Part shown: one piece after another, positions 1 to 7,180 of the stretch
Layout: every line of letters starts with the position of its first letter
How positions within the stretch are numbered: position 1 is the stretch's first letter
Source: CANHCC01 sp040381555
Lineage (GTDB): Bacteria > Bacteroidota > Bacteroidia > J057 > RFSG01
Length of the DNA stretch: 31,742 bases
Assembly: GCA_040381555.1 (NCBI GenBank)
Contig: JBEIHC010000020.1
Span: forward strand, 1-31,742
Reading direction: 5' to 3'
The notes under the pieces: generated by a model
Databases searched by the model: none
Told to the model about the DNA's origin: nothing
Seen by the model: the letters and a program-made list of their open reading frames with translations, nothing else
Translations under genes and position numbers: made by a program

Positions 1-74
1 ATTTTAATAGGGCCTGCAACACTCAAATTAATGAGCAGCAACCCAAGTGTGAAAATTAAAATTGACTTTTTCAT
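1..74 (-). CDS. N-terminus of a secreted protein (partial)
   Basis: The first 24 codons of a minus-strand gene that runs off the left edge. Reading from ATG at 74, the peptide starts MKKSILIFTLG and continues with a leucine-rich core ending in SVAG. This is a typical Sec signal peptide: two lysines, about 14 hydrophobic residues, and an Ala-containing cleavage region around residues 19-21. The product is therefore probably exported to the periplasm, surface or medium. Nothing of the mature protein is visible, so no function can be given. It is divergent from the aminopeptidase P gene, with about 250 bases between the two start codons. The call rests only on the signal-peptide pattern and could be chance. 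Confidence 0.6.
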   Translation of the reverse strand, partial: MKKSILIFTLGLLLINLSVAGPIK

Positions 75-179
75 TGTTTTGGTTAGTTAACAAATAATAC
101 ATGCCTACTTTGTGAAGGGGTGTTCGGCATTTCCCCTGGAGGATACTTGTTCAGCGCCTGGCGGCTTCTGTTGTTTGTT

Positions 180-199
180 TGTGATGGCAATATATCACA
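180..199. other. Inverted repeat TGTGAT-N8-ATCACA between divergent genes
   Basis: A perfect 6-bp inverted repeat with an 8-base spacer lies in the intergenic region between the leftward secreted-protein gene and pepP. The half sites resemble CRP/FNR-family half sites, but the spacing (10 bases between TGTGA and TCACA) differs from the usual 6. It could be an operator for either gene or a chance palindrome. Evidence is weak. Confidence 0.25.
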
Positions 200-294
200 T
201 GGAAAATGCGAAAATCAAGGACAAATGAACTTATCTGTTTTAACTATTTGATTTTCAGTAAGAAAAATTTTTATTCGCTTCCCTCCGGATTCCG

Positions 295-302
295 TAAATT
301 TG
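295..302 (+). promoter_or_regulatory. Bacteroidota -7 box TAAATTTG, pepP promoter
   Basis: TAAATTTG is an exact match to the TAnnTTTG -7 element of the Bacteroidota primary sigma factor. It lies 24 bases before the pepP ATG at 327, leaving room for a short leader. A clear -33 TTG is not seen at the expected distance. The TTTG of this box creates a false in-frame TTG start at 300. Confidence 0.6.
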
Positions 303-326
303 TCTCAATATAACTTCATCTTTCTC

Positions 327-1628
327 ATGAAATACACAGCTCCTGCTTCCGATTTATTTATTCTCAATCGGAAAAACTTTATGAAACAAATGAAGCCCGG
401 AACAGCCGCGGTATTCTTTTCAAATGACTTACTCGTAAATAATGCAGATGGTCATTATCCTTTTACACAAAATTCCAATTTGTACTATTTATCCGGAATA
501 GACCAAGAAAAGACGATATTATTATTATTTCCCGATGCCCCAAGAGCAGAATGGAAAGAAATGCTCTTCATTCTGAAAACAAATGAAACTATCCAAATTT
601 GGGAGGGATGGAAATATAGTCAGGACGAAGCTAGACAAGCGTCGGGCATAAAAACTATTCGGTACTCCGAAACATTTGATGGATTTGTTCGGACTTTTAT
701 TTCCCACTGTTCTGGATTTTATCTAGATTTTAATGAGCATGAAAGAAATTCATTAGTATCGTCAGCAGCAGCCAATCGTTTTGCAGATTTTCTAAAAAAT
801 GAATTTCCGGCCCATAGCTTGCACCGTGCTGCACCCGTTTTGGAAGAGTTACGCTCTATCAAATCCAAATGGGAGCTTGTGCAATTGCAGGAAGCGATTG
901 ACATTACAGAAAAAGCCTTTCGCCGGGTGTTAAACTTTATCCAACCCGGGGTGATGGAATATGAAGTGGAAGCGGAAATTACCCATGAATTTATTCGGAA
1001 CAGAGCAACCGGTCATGCCTATACCCCAATTATCGCTTCTGGCTATAATGCTTGTGTTTTACATTACATTCAAAACGAAAAGCCTTGTAAAGACGGGGAC
1101 TTAATTTTAATGGACTTCGGGGCTGAATATGGAAATTACTCTGCAGATTTAACCCGTACAGTGCCGGTAAATGGAAAATTTACCAAAAGACAAAAGGAGG
1201 TGTATAATGCAGTATTGAGAGTGCATAAGGCAGCCTGTAGCATGCTTCGTCCTGGTACTCTATTAGAACAGTATCATGTGGAAGTGGGTAAATTAATGGA
1301 AGCAGAATTGATAGGACTTAAATTAATCACCAAAACAGATATTAAAAATCAAGACCCGGCTTGGCCTGCTTATAAAAAATACTTTATGCATGGAACATCC
1401 CACTTTCTGGGTTTAGATACACATGATGTAGGCAATCGGTATAAGCCCTTCAAAGAGGGAATGGTTTTCACCTGCGAACCAGGAATTTATATTCCAGCCG
1501 AAAATATTGGTGTACGCATTGAAAATGACATTTTAATCACCAAAAGGAATCCTCTGGATTTAATGAAAAACATCCCGTATGAAGTAGAAGAAATTGAGAC
1601 ATTGATGCAACAGGGTAAAAAGAAATGA
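327..1628 (+). CDS. pepP: Xaa-Pro aminopeptidase (aminopeptidase P, M24B)
   Basis: A cytoplasmic metallopeptidase that removes an N-terminal residue preceding proline. The 433-residue length fits bacterial aminopeptidase P. An AMP_N-type domain comes first (about 1-150, including YPFTQNSNLYYLSG), followed by the creatinase/pita-bread catalytic domain. All five metal ligands of the family are present: D263 and D274 in DFGAEYGNYSADLTRT, H359 in HGTSHFLGLDTHD, E384 in TCEPGIYIP and E399 in GVRIEND. The ATG at 327 (MKYTAPASD) is preferred over TTG at 300, which belongs to the promoter box. The gene overlaps the next start codon by 4 bases (ATGA), so translation is probably coupled. It is the first gene of a four-gene run to 3964. 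Confidence 0.93.
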   Translation: MKYTAPASDLFILNRKNFMKQMKPGTAAVFFSNDLLVNNADGHYPFTQNSNLYYLSGIDQEKTILLLFPDAPRAEWKEMLFILKTNETIQIWEGWKYSQDEARQASGIKTIRYSETFDGFVRTFISHCSGFYLDFNEHERNSLVSSAAANRFADFLKNEFPAHSLHRAAPVLEELRSIKSKWELVQLQEAIDITEKAFRRVLNFIQPGVMEYEVEAEITHEFIRNRATGHAYTPIIASGYNACVLHYIQNEKPCKDGDLILMDFGAEYGNYSADLTRTVPVNGKFTKRQKEVYNAVLRVHKAACSMLRPGTLLEQYHVEVGKLMEAELIGLKLITKTDIKNQDPAWPAYKKYFMHGTSHFLGLDTHDVGNRYKPFKEGMVFTCEPGIYIPAENIGVRIENDILITKRNPLDLMKNIPYEVEEIETLMQQGKKK

Positions 1629-2629
1629 AAGCAGTAATTCCAGTAGCAGGTGCAGGGACCAAATTAAGACCGCACACCCATACTCAGCCTAAACCTTTAA
1701 TTCCAGTAGCAGGTCAACCTATTTTAGGGCATATCTTGGATAGTTTAATTAAAGCAGGTATTCATGATTTTGTCTTTATAATTGGATATTTAGGAGAAAA
1801 AATTGAGGAGTTTATTCAGGAGCAGTATGGGGATAAAATAAAAGCCGAATTCGTATTACAGGGGCCTCGTGAGGGATTGGCCCATGCAATCGGAATGGCA
1901 TCTGAAGAAATAAAATCATCCTCAGATGGAATTCTAATTGTATTGGGAGATACAATAGTAGATGTAGATTATCCGGCCATATTAGCCTCACCCTATTCCG
2001 TATTAGGAGTAGAAACCGTTGAGGATCCCAGGACCTTTGGCGTAGCCCGTTTGGATCCGGATGGATTTATTTCTGCATTGGTTGAAAAACCCAGTATTCC
2101 GAAAAGCAATTTGGCCTTAGCTGGCATTTATTTTATTCGGGAGCCCCAAGCTTTGTTAAATGCCATAGACCACAACATTCAAAATAAAATTCGCACTCAA
2201 ACAGAATATCATCTCACAGATGCCCTGATGCGAATGCTGGAACAAGGAATACAGATGAAAACTCAAAAAGTAATCAACTGGTTTGACTGTGGAAAAAAAG
2301 ATACTTTACTTTCCACTAATAGAATTTTATTAGGCCGAAAAGATGTTGTGCCTATTGAAATGAAGGGGATGGAGAATACGATTTTAGTCCAACCTGTCAG
2401 TATTGCTAAAGGAGCAGTTCTCAGAAATTCCATTATCGGACCTTTTGTAGCTGTGGGAGCCGGAGTAGTGATTGAAAATTCCATTGTAAGCGATAGTATC
2501 ATAGGAGAATATTCTCAGTTAGACTCCATTATTCTAAAAAGTTCTGTTGTAGGAAATGACGCCATTCTAAAAGGAAAATCTCAAAGTGTCAATATTGGCG
2601 ACAGTACAGAAATTGATTTCAATGATTAA
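1625..2629 (+). CDS. Sugar nucleotidyltransferase (RmlA/GlmU-like)
   Basis: 334 residues. The N-terminal nucleotidyltransferase domain (about 1-235) opens with GAGTKLRP (9-16) and PKPLIP (22-27), the nucleotide-binding signature of glucose-1-phosphate thymidylyl/uridylyl transferases. LGDT stands where LGD(N/D) is usual, followed by VEKP and WFDCGKKDTLL, as in the RmlA-like family. The C-terminal part (about 250-320) shows hexapeptide-like I/V-G-x(4) repeats (NSIIGPFVAVGAG, NSIVSDSIIGEYS) and should form a short left-handed beta-helix. It likely makes an NDP-sugar from a sugar-1-phosphate for envelope glycans. The exact sugar and nucleotide cannot be read from sequence. It starts inside the pepP stop codon, an unexpected partner for a peptidase. 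Confidence 0.85.
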   Translation: MKAVIPVAGAGTKLRPHTHTQPKPLIPVAGQPILGHILDSLIKAGIHDFVFIIGYLGEKIEEFIQEQYGDKIKAEFVLQGPREGLAHAIGMASEEIKSSSDGILIVLGDTIVDVDYPAILASPYSVLGVETVEDPRTFGVARLDPDGFISALVEKPSIPKSNLALAGIYFIREPQALLNAIDHNIQNKIRTQTEYHLTDALMRMLEQGIQMKTQKVINWFDCGKKDTLLSTNRILLGRKDVVPIEMKGMENTILVQPVSIAKGAVLRNSIIGPFVAVGAGVVIENSIVSDSIIGEYSQLDSIILKSSVVGNDAILKGKSQSVNIGDSTEIDFND

Positions 2630-2647
2630 TCAATAAATTTATTTAGT

Positions 2648-3613
2648 ATGGATTTTTCGTCAAACAGAATTACTCAGCTTTTTGCTATTAAGTACCCCCT
2701 GATACAGGCTGGCATGATTTGGTGTTCTGGCTGGGAATTAGCTTCAGCCGTTTCTAATGCAGGAGGCTTAGGCTTAATTGGCTCTGGATCCATGTATCCG
2801 GAAATACTAAGAGATCAAATTCAACAATGCAAAGCGGCTACCGATAAACCCTTTGGCGTGAATGTCCCAATGCTGTATCCAGACATAGATCAGCATATGA
2901 ATATTATTGTGGAAGAAGGAGTAAAGGTAGTTTTTACCTCTGCGGGTAATCCCAAAACCTGGACAAATTGGTTGAAAGAACGAGGCATAACCGTAGTGCA
3001 TGTCGTATCAAATGTGAAATTTGCGCGTAAATGTGAAGAGGCGGGAGTTGATGCAGTTGTCGCTGAAGGATTTGAAGCAGGGGGACATAATGGACGAGAA
3101 GAAATTACCACCTTATGTTTAATTCCTCAGGTCCGTCAGGCGGTAGACCTGCCCCTGATAGCAGCAGGTGGCATTGGAACAGGAGCCGGAATGATGGCAG
3201 CAATGGCATTGGGTGCTGAAGGAGTGCAAATTGGCAGTCGTTTTGTTGCCACCCCAGAATCCAGTGCTCATGCCCATTTCAAACAGGCTGTGGTGGAGGC
3301 GGGAGAGGATGCAACCCGATTAGCATTAAAATCCTTAACCCCTGTGCGATTACTTCAAAATGCATTTTTCCAACAGGTCAAAGAAATGGAAACGCGTGGA
3401 GCTAGTGCGGAAGAATTAGCAGAACTATTGGGAAGAGGTAGAGCAAAAAAAGGGATGTTTGAAGGAGATTTAATTGAAGGAGAATTAGAAATAGGACAAA
3501 TTTCCGGATTAATTTCTTCCATTCTACCGGCAGCGGAAATTGTAAAAGAAATCATTCAAGAGTATGAAGCTCTACGACATACTATTGGCCAAGCAGGGAA
3601 ATTCGGTAATTAA
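2648..3613 (+). CDS. Nitronate monooxygenase / FabK-like FMN enzyme
   Basis: 321-residue TIM-barrel flavoprotein of the 2-nitropropane dioxygenase family. Visible signatures are the N-terminal YPLIQAGM, then GGLGLIGSG, EGFEAGGHNG with the conserved H147, AAGGIGTGAGMMAA (phosphate-binding loop for FMN) and GAEGVQIGSRF. The family includes nitronate monooxygenases, which detoxify propionate-3-nitronate and alkyl nitronates, and FabK enoyl-ACP reductases. Sequence inspection alone does not separate them. The EGFEAGGH segment fits both. Cytoplasmic. It lies 18 bases after the nucleotidyltransferase and 24 bases before the DUF952 gene, so it probably shares their transcript. Confidence 0.85.
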   Translation: MDFSSNRITQLFAIKYPLIQAGMIWCSGWELASAVSNAGGLGLIGSGSMYPEILRDQIQQCKAATDKPFGVNVPMLYPDIDQHMNIIVEEGVKVVFTSAGNPKTWTNWLKERGITVVHVVSNVKFARKCEEAGVDAVVAEGFEAGGHNGREEITTLCLIPQVRQAVDLPLIAAGGIGTGAGMMAAMALGAEGVQIGSRFVATPESSAHAHFKQAVVEAGEDATRLALKSLTPVRLLQNAFFQQVKEMETRGASAEELAELLGRGRAKKGMFEGDLIEGELEIGQISGLISSILPAAEIVKEIIQEYEALRHTIGQAGKFGN

Positions 3614-3637
3614 TTTTCAAAACACCATTCAATCAAG

Positions 3638-3964
3638 ATGATCTATCACTTAACCACCCATACTCTCTGGCAAAAAACATTAGACTCGAATAAAGGATTT
3701 TACAAACATCCCTCACTAGAGTCAGAAGGATTTATCCATTGCTCATTTCAGGAACAAGTTGCAGAGTCTGCAAATTTACATTTTCCGGAAGAAGAAGAAT
3801 TGGTGATACTATTTATAGTAGAAAGGCGAATTAAAGAATTAGTCAAATCAGAAGCTTCGCGAAAAGGAGAGTTATTCCCTCATGTATATGGTCCTATGCC
3901 ATTAGAAGCGATTGAGGAAGTGCGCATATTAATGCGTAATTCAGAGGGGAAATTTGAGTTTTGA
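3638..3964 (+). CDS. DUF952 family protein
   Basis: 108 residues, starting MIYHLTTHTLWQ. It matches the DUF952 family by length and by the conserved blocks SEGFIHCSFQEQV (about 29-41) and FPHVYGPMPLEAI (about 83-95). No biochemical function is established for this family as far as I know. The small, single-domain form and conserved Cys/His residues suggest an enzyme or ligand binder, but that is only an inference. There is no signal peptide, so it is cytoplasmic. It is the last gene of the pepP run. Its stop codon is followed within 20 bases by a tandem mini-hairpin array. Confidence 0.8.
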   Translation: MIYHLTTHTLWQKTLDSNKGFYKHPSLESEGFIHCSFQEQVAESANLHFPEEEELVILFIVERRIKELVKSEASRKGELFPHVYGPMPLEAIEEVRILMRNSEGKFEF

Positions 3965-3983
3965 GAGAACAAATTTTAGGCAG

Positions 3984-4094
3984 GGTTTACCCTAAACCGG
4001 GGTTTACCCTAAACCGAAGTTTACCCTAAACCGAAGTTTACCCTAAACCGAGGTTTACCCTAAACTGGGGTTTACCCTAAACCGGGGTTTAAAC
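3984..4094. repeat. 17-bp tandem mini-hairpin array, six copies plus a partial (array A)
   Basis: Six tandem 17-bp units begin at 3984, 4001, 4018, 4035, 4052 and 4069, followed by a partial unit ending in the palindrome GTTTAAAC (4087-4094). The core of each unit is GGTTTACCCTAAACC: a 6-bp inverted repeat (GGTTTA/TAAACC) around a CCC loop. Units differ only at the edges of the arms and the 2-base joints. The array sits between the converging DUF952 and SpoIIE-phosphatase genes. On the minus strand the core reads TTTAGGGTAAA, the same kernel as in the arrays at 7131 and 31081 and the single hairpin at 11379. There is no T-tract, so a classical terminator role is not evident. Confidence 0.9.
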
Positions 4095-4392
4095 AAACAC
4101 CAAACCCTGGATGTAAAATATTTATACAGTAGGAATAAAAAGCAAGTGCCACGAAAAAACAGTACAGCATTTTATAGCTACTATAAAAATATAGCCTAAT
4201 CAATTCTTTTGGGAATATTTATACTGCCGTTAATACTAAATAAATATAATTTCCCTCACTATTTATTTAATATTAAAAAGAGAAAAAAAAACTAAATCAT
4301 TAGAATTTAGAGAGTAACACAATTCTTTCGTAACAATTCATAACTCATAACTCATAATTCATAATTCATAACTCAAGAAAATCCACCCTTTC
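4095..4392. other. AT-rich intergenic stretch
   Basis: About 300 bases between array A and the end of the SpoIIE-phosphatase gene. It is very AT-rich, and I see no convincing reading frame and no RNA gene in it. It contains the 7-bp tandem repeat listed separately at 4339. Confidence 0.6.
4339..4373. repeat. Five tandem heptamers CATAACT/CATAATT
   Basis: Five consecutive 7-bp units in the order CATAACT, CATAACT, CATAATT, CATAATT, CATAACT, just beyond the stop codon of the SpoIIE-phosphatase gene. It resembles slippage-type short tandem repeats and is unrelated to the hairpin arrays. No function can be inferred. Confidence 0.85.
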
Positions 4393-5619
4393 TTACTCTA
4401 ATCTCACGCTCATAATTGAAATATCATCGGAAGCAGATTTTCCTTTGCTAAAATCAGCGAGTTTTTCGAGAAGATTTTGAGTTATTTCGCTTTCCTTGCA
4501 ATTAAGCAACCAGTTTTTTAATCGTTCTGTCCCAAACATTTCACTGGAAAAATTTTCTTGCTCTGTTACTCCATCAGTATATAAAAATATAATATCGCCG
4601 GGGCTAAGGATACGATTTCCTACCTGAGGTTTATCTATAGGCATAATCCCGAGGGGGATACAGCCTTCTGTTAATTCCACGATAGAATTTCCGGATTTAA
4701 GGAGGGGGGGATTATGCCCGGCATTAATATAGGAAAAGGTACGAGTACTTAAATCAATTTTTGCCAGAAATAAGGTTACAAATTTTTCGCCCTTATTCAG
4801 CGCAAATAATTCTTCGTGTAATTCCTGAATAATATCTTCAAGGCTGCGAGCATACCTTGCCAGAGCCCGCAAACTAGCCTGAACTACGGCCATGACTAAA
4901 GCGGCACTAATACTTTTACCTGCAACATCGGCCATGCAGAAAAGGTAGGAGTTTTTTCCAGCAGGAATTAAATCATAAAAATCCCCACCTATTTGCTGAT
5001 GGGGAATATTCTTTGCAATAACCTTAAAACCTTGAGGCGTTTCAAAAACACTGGGAAGTAAAATCTGTTGAATGCTTTCTGCTAAAGCTAATTCTCTTTT
5101 CAAAGAAGCTTGTGCAACATATTCCTCAAAGAGACGATGATTCTCCAATGCCATTGCCAGCATACCGGAAACAGTTTGCATAAAAATTAAGTCATTCTGT
5201 AATTCCTGTTCTGATTGAGCAAAATCTCCTACCAACAAATATCCTTCTGTATGGCTATTCCCTCGTAAACATAGAATATATTCAATACCCTGTTGATAGA
5301 GATAAGGCTGTTGATTTTGCACCACAGGAATGGGTCGTTTGTCTTGGAGACTTAACTTCCACAGTTCCTCATTAAATTCAGGCTGTTCTTTTATTCCTTT
5401 CAGATAAATAGGGGCGGGCACTCCATCTTTAAAAAGATATAACCCCATCTTGCCAATACCTAATTGCCCCACTAAAGTAAGTGCGGCAATTTTTGCCATT
5501 TGATCTGGGGAATGGTTACTATTGATTACCCGTACAATTTCCAATAAAGAATCGGACTCCTGCCGTTTAAGCTGAAGCAATTGATCGGTGCTGGCATTAT
5601 GATAGGCATTAGAGCTCAT
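4393..5619 (-). CDS. SpoIIE/PP2C-type phosphatase with GAF-like sensor
   Basis: 408 residues. A GAF-like sensory domain (about 25-165) is followed by a short helical linker (about 163-188) and a SpoIIE/RsbU-type PPM serine/threonine phosphatase domain (about 190-408). Metal-binding acidic residues are visible: D213 in GGDFYD, D231 in MADVAGKS, D349 in FLYTDGVTE and the D398-D399 pair near the end. GHNPPLL (301-307) is the usual family loop. Such enzymes typically dephosphorylate anti-sigma-factor antagonists in partner-switching signalling. No anti-sigma or STAS gene is in this window, so the target is unknown. No membrane segment is seen. Its ATG overlaps the permease stop by 4 bases, which implies coupled translation and possibly a link to transport. 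Confidence 0.9.
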   Translation of the reverse strand: MSSNAYHNASTDQLLQLKRQESDSLLEIVRVINSNHSPDQMAKIAALTLVGQLGIGKMGLYLFKDGVPAPIYLKGIKEQPEFNEELWKLSLQDKRPIPVVQNQQPYLYQQGIEYILCLRGNSHTEGYLLVGDFAQSEQELQNDLIFMQTVSGMLAMALENHRLFEEYVAQASLKRELALAESIQQILLPSVFETPQGFKVIAKNIPHQQIGGDFYDLIPAGKNSYLFCMADVAGKSISAALVMAVVQASLRALARYARSLEDIIQELHEELFALNKGEKFVTLFLAKIDLSTRTFSYINAGHNPPLLKSGNSIVELTEGCIPLGIMPIDKPQVGNRILSPGDIIFLYTDGVTEQENFSSEMFGTERLKNWLLNCKESEITQNLLEKLADFSKGKSASDDISIMSVRLE

Positions 5620-6830
5620 TCTTTTTCTTTTGGGTCAAGGGCATCTCGAAGACCATACCCAATTAAGTTCAAAGATACTACAATGCAAATAATTGCCAAT
5701 CCGGGGAAAATGGCCAACCATTGTCCGCCACTTAAGACAATTTGGGTATACCCCTCTTGCAACATATTACCCCAACTGGGCATAGGTGCTTGAATTCCTA
5801 TCCCCAGAAAACTAAGTCCTGATTCAATAAGAATTGCTGTTGCGAAACAGGAGGTAGAAACTAAAATTACAGGTCCGGCCAGATTCGGTAAAATATGAAC
5901 CCATAAAATTCGGGGAGTAGAAAACCCTAAGGCTTTAGCAGCCTCAATAAAGGAAGACTCTTTTATACTCAAAACAGAGCCTCTCACCATCCGGGCAACA
6001 TCCACCCAAAGAGTAAGTCCTACCGCTAAAAACACTTGCCAAAATCCTTTACCTAAAACAAAGGAAAGTACCATAGCCAGCAGTAGGGAGGGCAAAGACC
6101 AGATAATGGAAATAAAACCCTGAATGAATCGATCTGTTATTCCCCCAAAATATCCTGCTAAAATCCCTAGGGGAACACCTACAATCAGGCTAAGTAACAA
6201 GGCGGCTAAACCCACGCCAATACTCACTCTACTGCCTTTAAGCATTCTGCTCAACACATCGCGACCGTACCCATCAGAACCCATCCACCAAGTGAAGGAG
6301 AGAATATTATTGGAATAAACAATAGTGCTCATATCATCTAGACTAGCGAATCTGAACCTCCCATCTTGTTGCCAAATACAATTCGACTTATTGAGATAAT
6401 AAGGCCTAGAAAAATGCTCCAAACAAAACTGATTAAAAGGTTCCGATTCATCTGGTCCATAAAGTAGTATAGGAATCAAAAAATTTCGAGAATCGCCTGT
6501 AAGCAATTGAACCTGGAGGGTATCTGTTAAAATTTTGACAGGAGTATTGGTATCTATCAGCAACCATTTATCGGCCAATTCCTCTCCGAGTAAAATTCTT
6601 TTCAGTAAAGAATTTTTAAGAGCCTGGTCATTAGTCAGACATAGAAAATTACCTTCTGTACCAGGAGGAACGCGAATAGCCTCACTTACCTGTCTTGAAG
6701 CATTGATTGTACGATCAGGAGAGAGAATTGGGGCGAACAAAGCAAGGAGACAGAACAGCAAAAAAAAGACAAGACCTATGAGAGCCGAGGTATTTCTACA
6801 AAAAACCTTCCAAACTCGGGAGAAATTCAT
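5616..6830 (-). CDS. Oligopeptide/dipeptide ABC transporter permease (OppC/DppC type)
   Basis: 404 residues of a binding-protein-dependent permease. An N-terminal transmembrane segment (about 14-36) carries the OppC-type start. A non-membrane insert (about 40-180) follows, then GSDGYGRDVLSRMLKGSR and the multi-spanning core. The EAA loop reads EAAKALG...HILPN, followed by SGLSFLGIGIQAP, all diagnostic of the DppC/OppC branch. The protein is about 100 residues longer than typical OppC (near 300), because of that extracytoplasmic insert. It should import peptides or similar solutes with an OppB-type partner and ATPases, none of which is in this window. It lies between a small protein and a phosphatase, overlapping each by 4 bases. 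Confidence 0.9.
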   Translation of the reverse strand: MNFSRVWKVFCRNTSALIGLVFFLLFCLLALFAPILSPDRTINASRQVSEAIRVPPGTEGNFLCLTNDQALKNSLLKRILLGEELADKWLLIDTNTPVKILTDTLQVQLLTGDSRNFLIPILLYGPDESEPFNQFCLEHFSRPYYLNKSNCIWQQDGRFRFASLDDMSTIVYSNNILSFTWWMGSDGYGRDVLSRMLKGSRVSIGVGLAALLLSLIVGVPLGILAGYFGGITDRFIQGFISIIWSLPSLLLAMVLSFVLGKGFWQVFLAVGLTLWVDVARMVRGSVLSIKESSFIEAAKALGFSTPRILWVHILPNLAGPVILVSTSCFATAILIESGLSFLGIGIQAPMPSWGNMLQEGYTQIVLSGGQWLAIFPGLAIICIVVSLNLIGYGLRDALDPKEKE

Positions 6831-7102
6831 CTTCTACCAGAATGTTTCAGCAATCCTTCTTTTGTTGCCAGATAATGATAATCCCGCATGTTATCAGCAT
6901 CATATAGGGTACTACGAACAAAATCTTTGCTTGCCTCATCAAAGGCCATTACCTGCACCCATCGGGCGGCGATGAGGTTGCGTAATTCGTCCTTAACCAC
7001 CGATTCAGGAAGGCCGGATTCTTCTATAATTTGATCAAAAGGCTCTACAAAATAGAGAGTATCTAAAATAGCAAACTGGGCGTCATTAAGGTTCATGCTC
7101 AT
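6827..7102 (-). CDS. Small protein of unknown function, possibly winged-helix
   Basis: 91 residues with no signal peptide or membrane segment. The family is not recognised. The pattern of an acidic helix (NDAQFAILDTLYFVEPFDQII), then ESGLPESVVKDELRNLIAARWVQVMAF, then a strand pair and YHYLATKEGLLKH looks like a small winged-helix fold (helix, turn, recognition helix, wing). That is an inference from pattern only. The start could be ATG at 7102 or the second ATG two codons later. It overlaps the permease by 4 bases and heads the permease/phosphatase operon, so it may regulate or assist that transporter. A TAnnTTTG-like box (TAATTTTA, 7112-7119, minus strand) lies just upstream. Confidence 0.75.
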   Translation of the reverse strand: MSMNLNDAQFAILDTLYFVEPFDQIIEESGLPESVVKDELRNLIAARWVQVMAFDEASKDFVRSTLYDADNMRDYHYLATKEGLLKHSGRR

Positions 7103-7130
7103 ATATCAGGGTAAAATTACAGAATCCTTG

Positions 7131-7178
7131 GCTTGGTGCAAGCTGAGCTTAGGGTAAGCTGAGCTTGGTGCAAGCTGG
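7131..7178. repeat. 16-bp tandem mini-hairpins, three copies (array B)
   Basis: Three tandem 16-bp units. The hairpin cores are GCTTGGTGCAAGC, GCTTAGGGTAAGC and GCTTGGTGCAAGC, joined by TGA, TGA and TGG. Each core is a perfect 5-bp inverted repeat with a GTG or GGG loop. The change from G-C to A-T at the loop-closing pair is made on both sides at once. The array lies between the end of the glycosyltransferase gene and the start of the small-protein gene, both on the minus strand. It belongs to the same family as the 11-copy array at 31081. Confidence 0.9.
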
Positions 7179-7180
7179 GC

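Noticed and set aside
3984..4094. Telomere repeats (TTAGGG-like) and a linear replicon end
   Set aside because: The motif is a short palindrome in a normal intergenic region with genes on both sides, and similar copies lie far inside the window.
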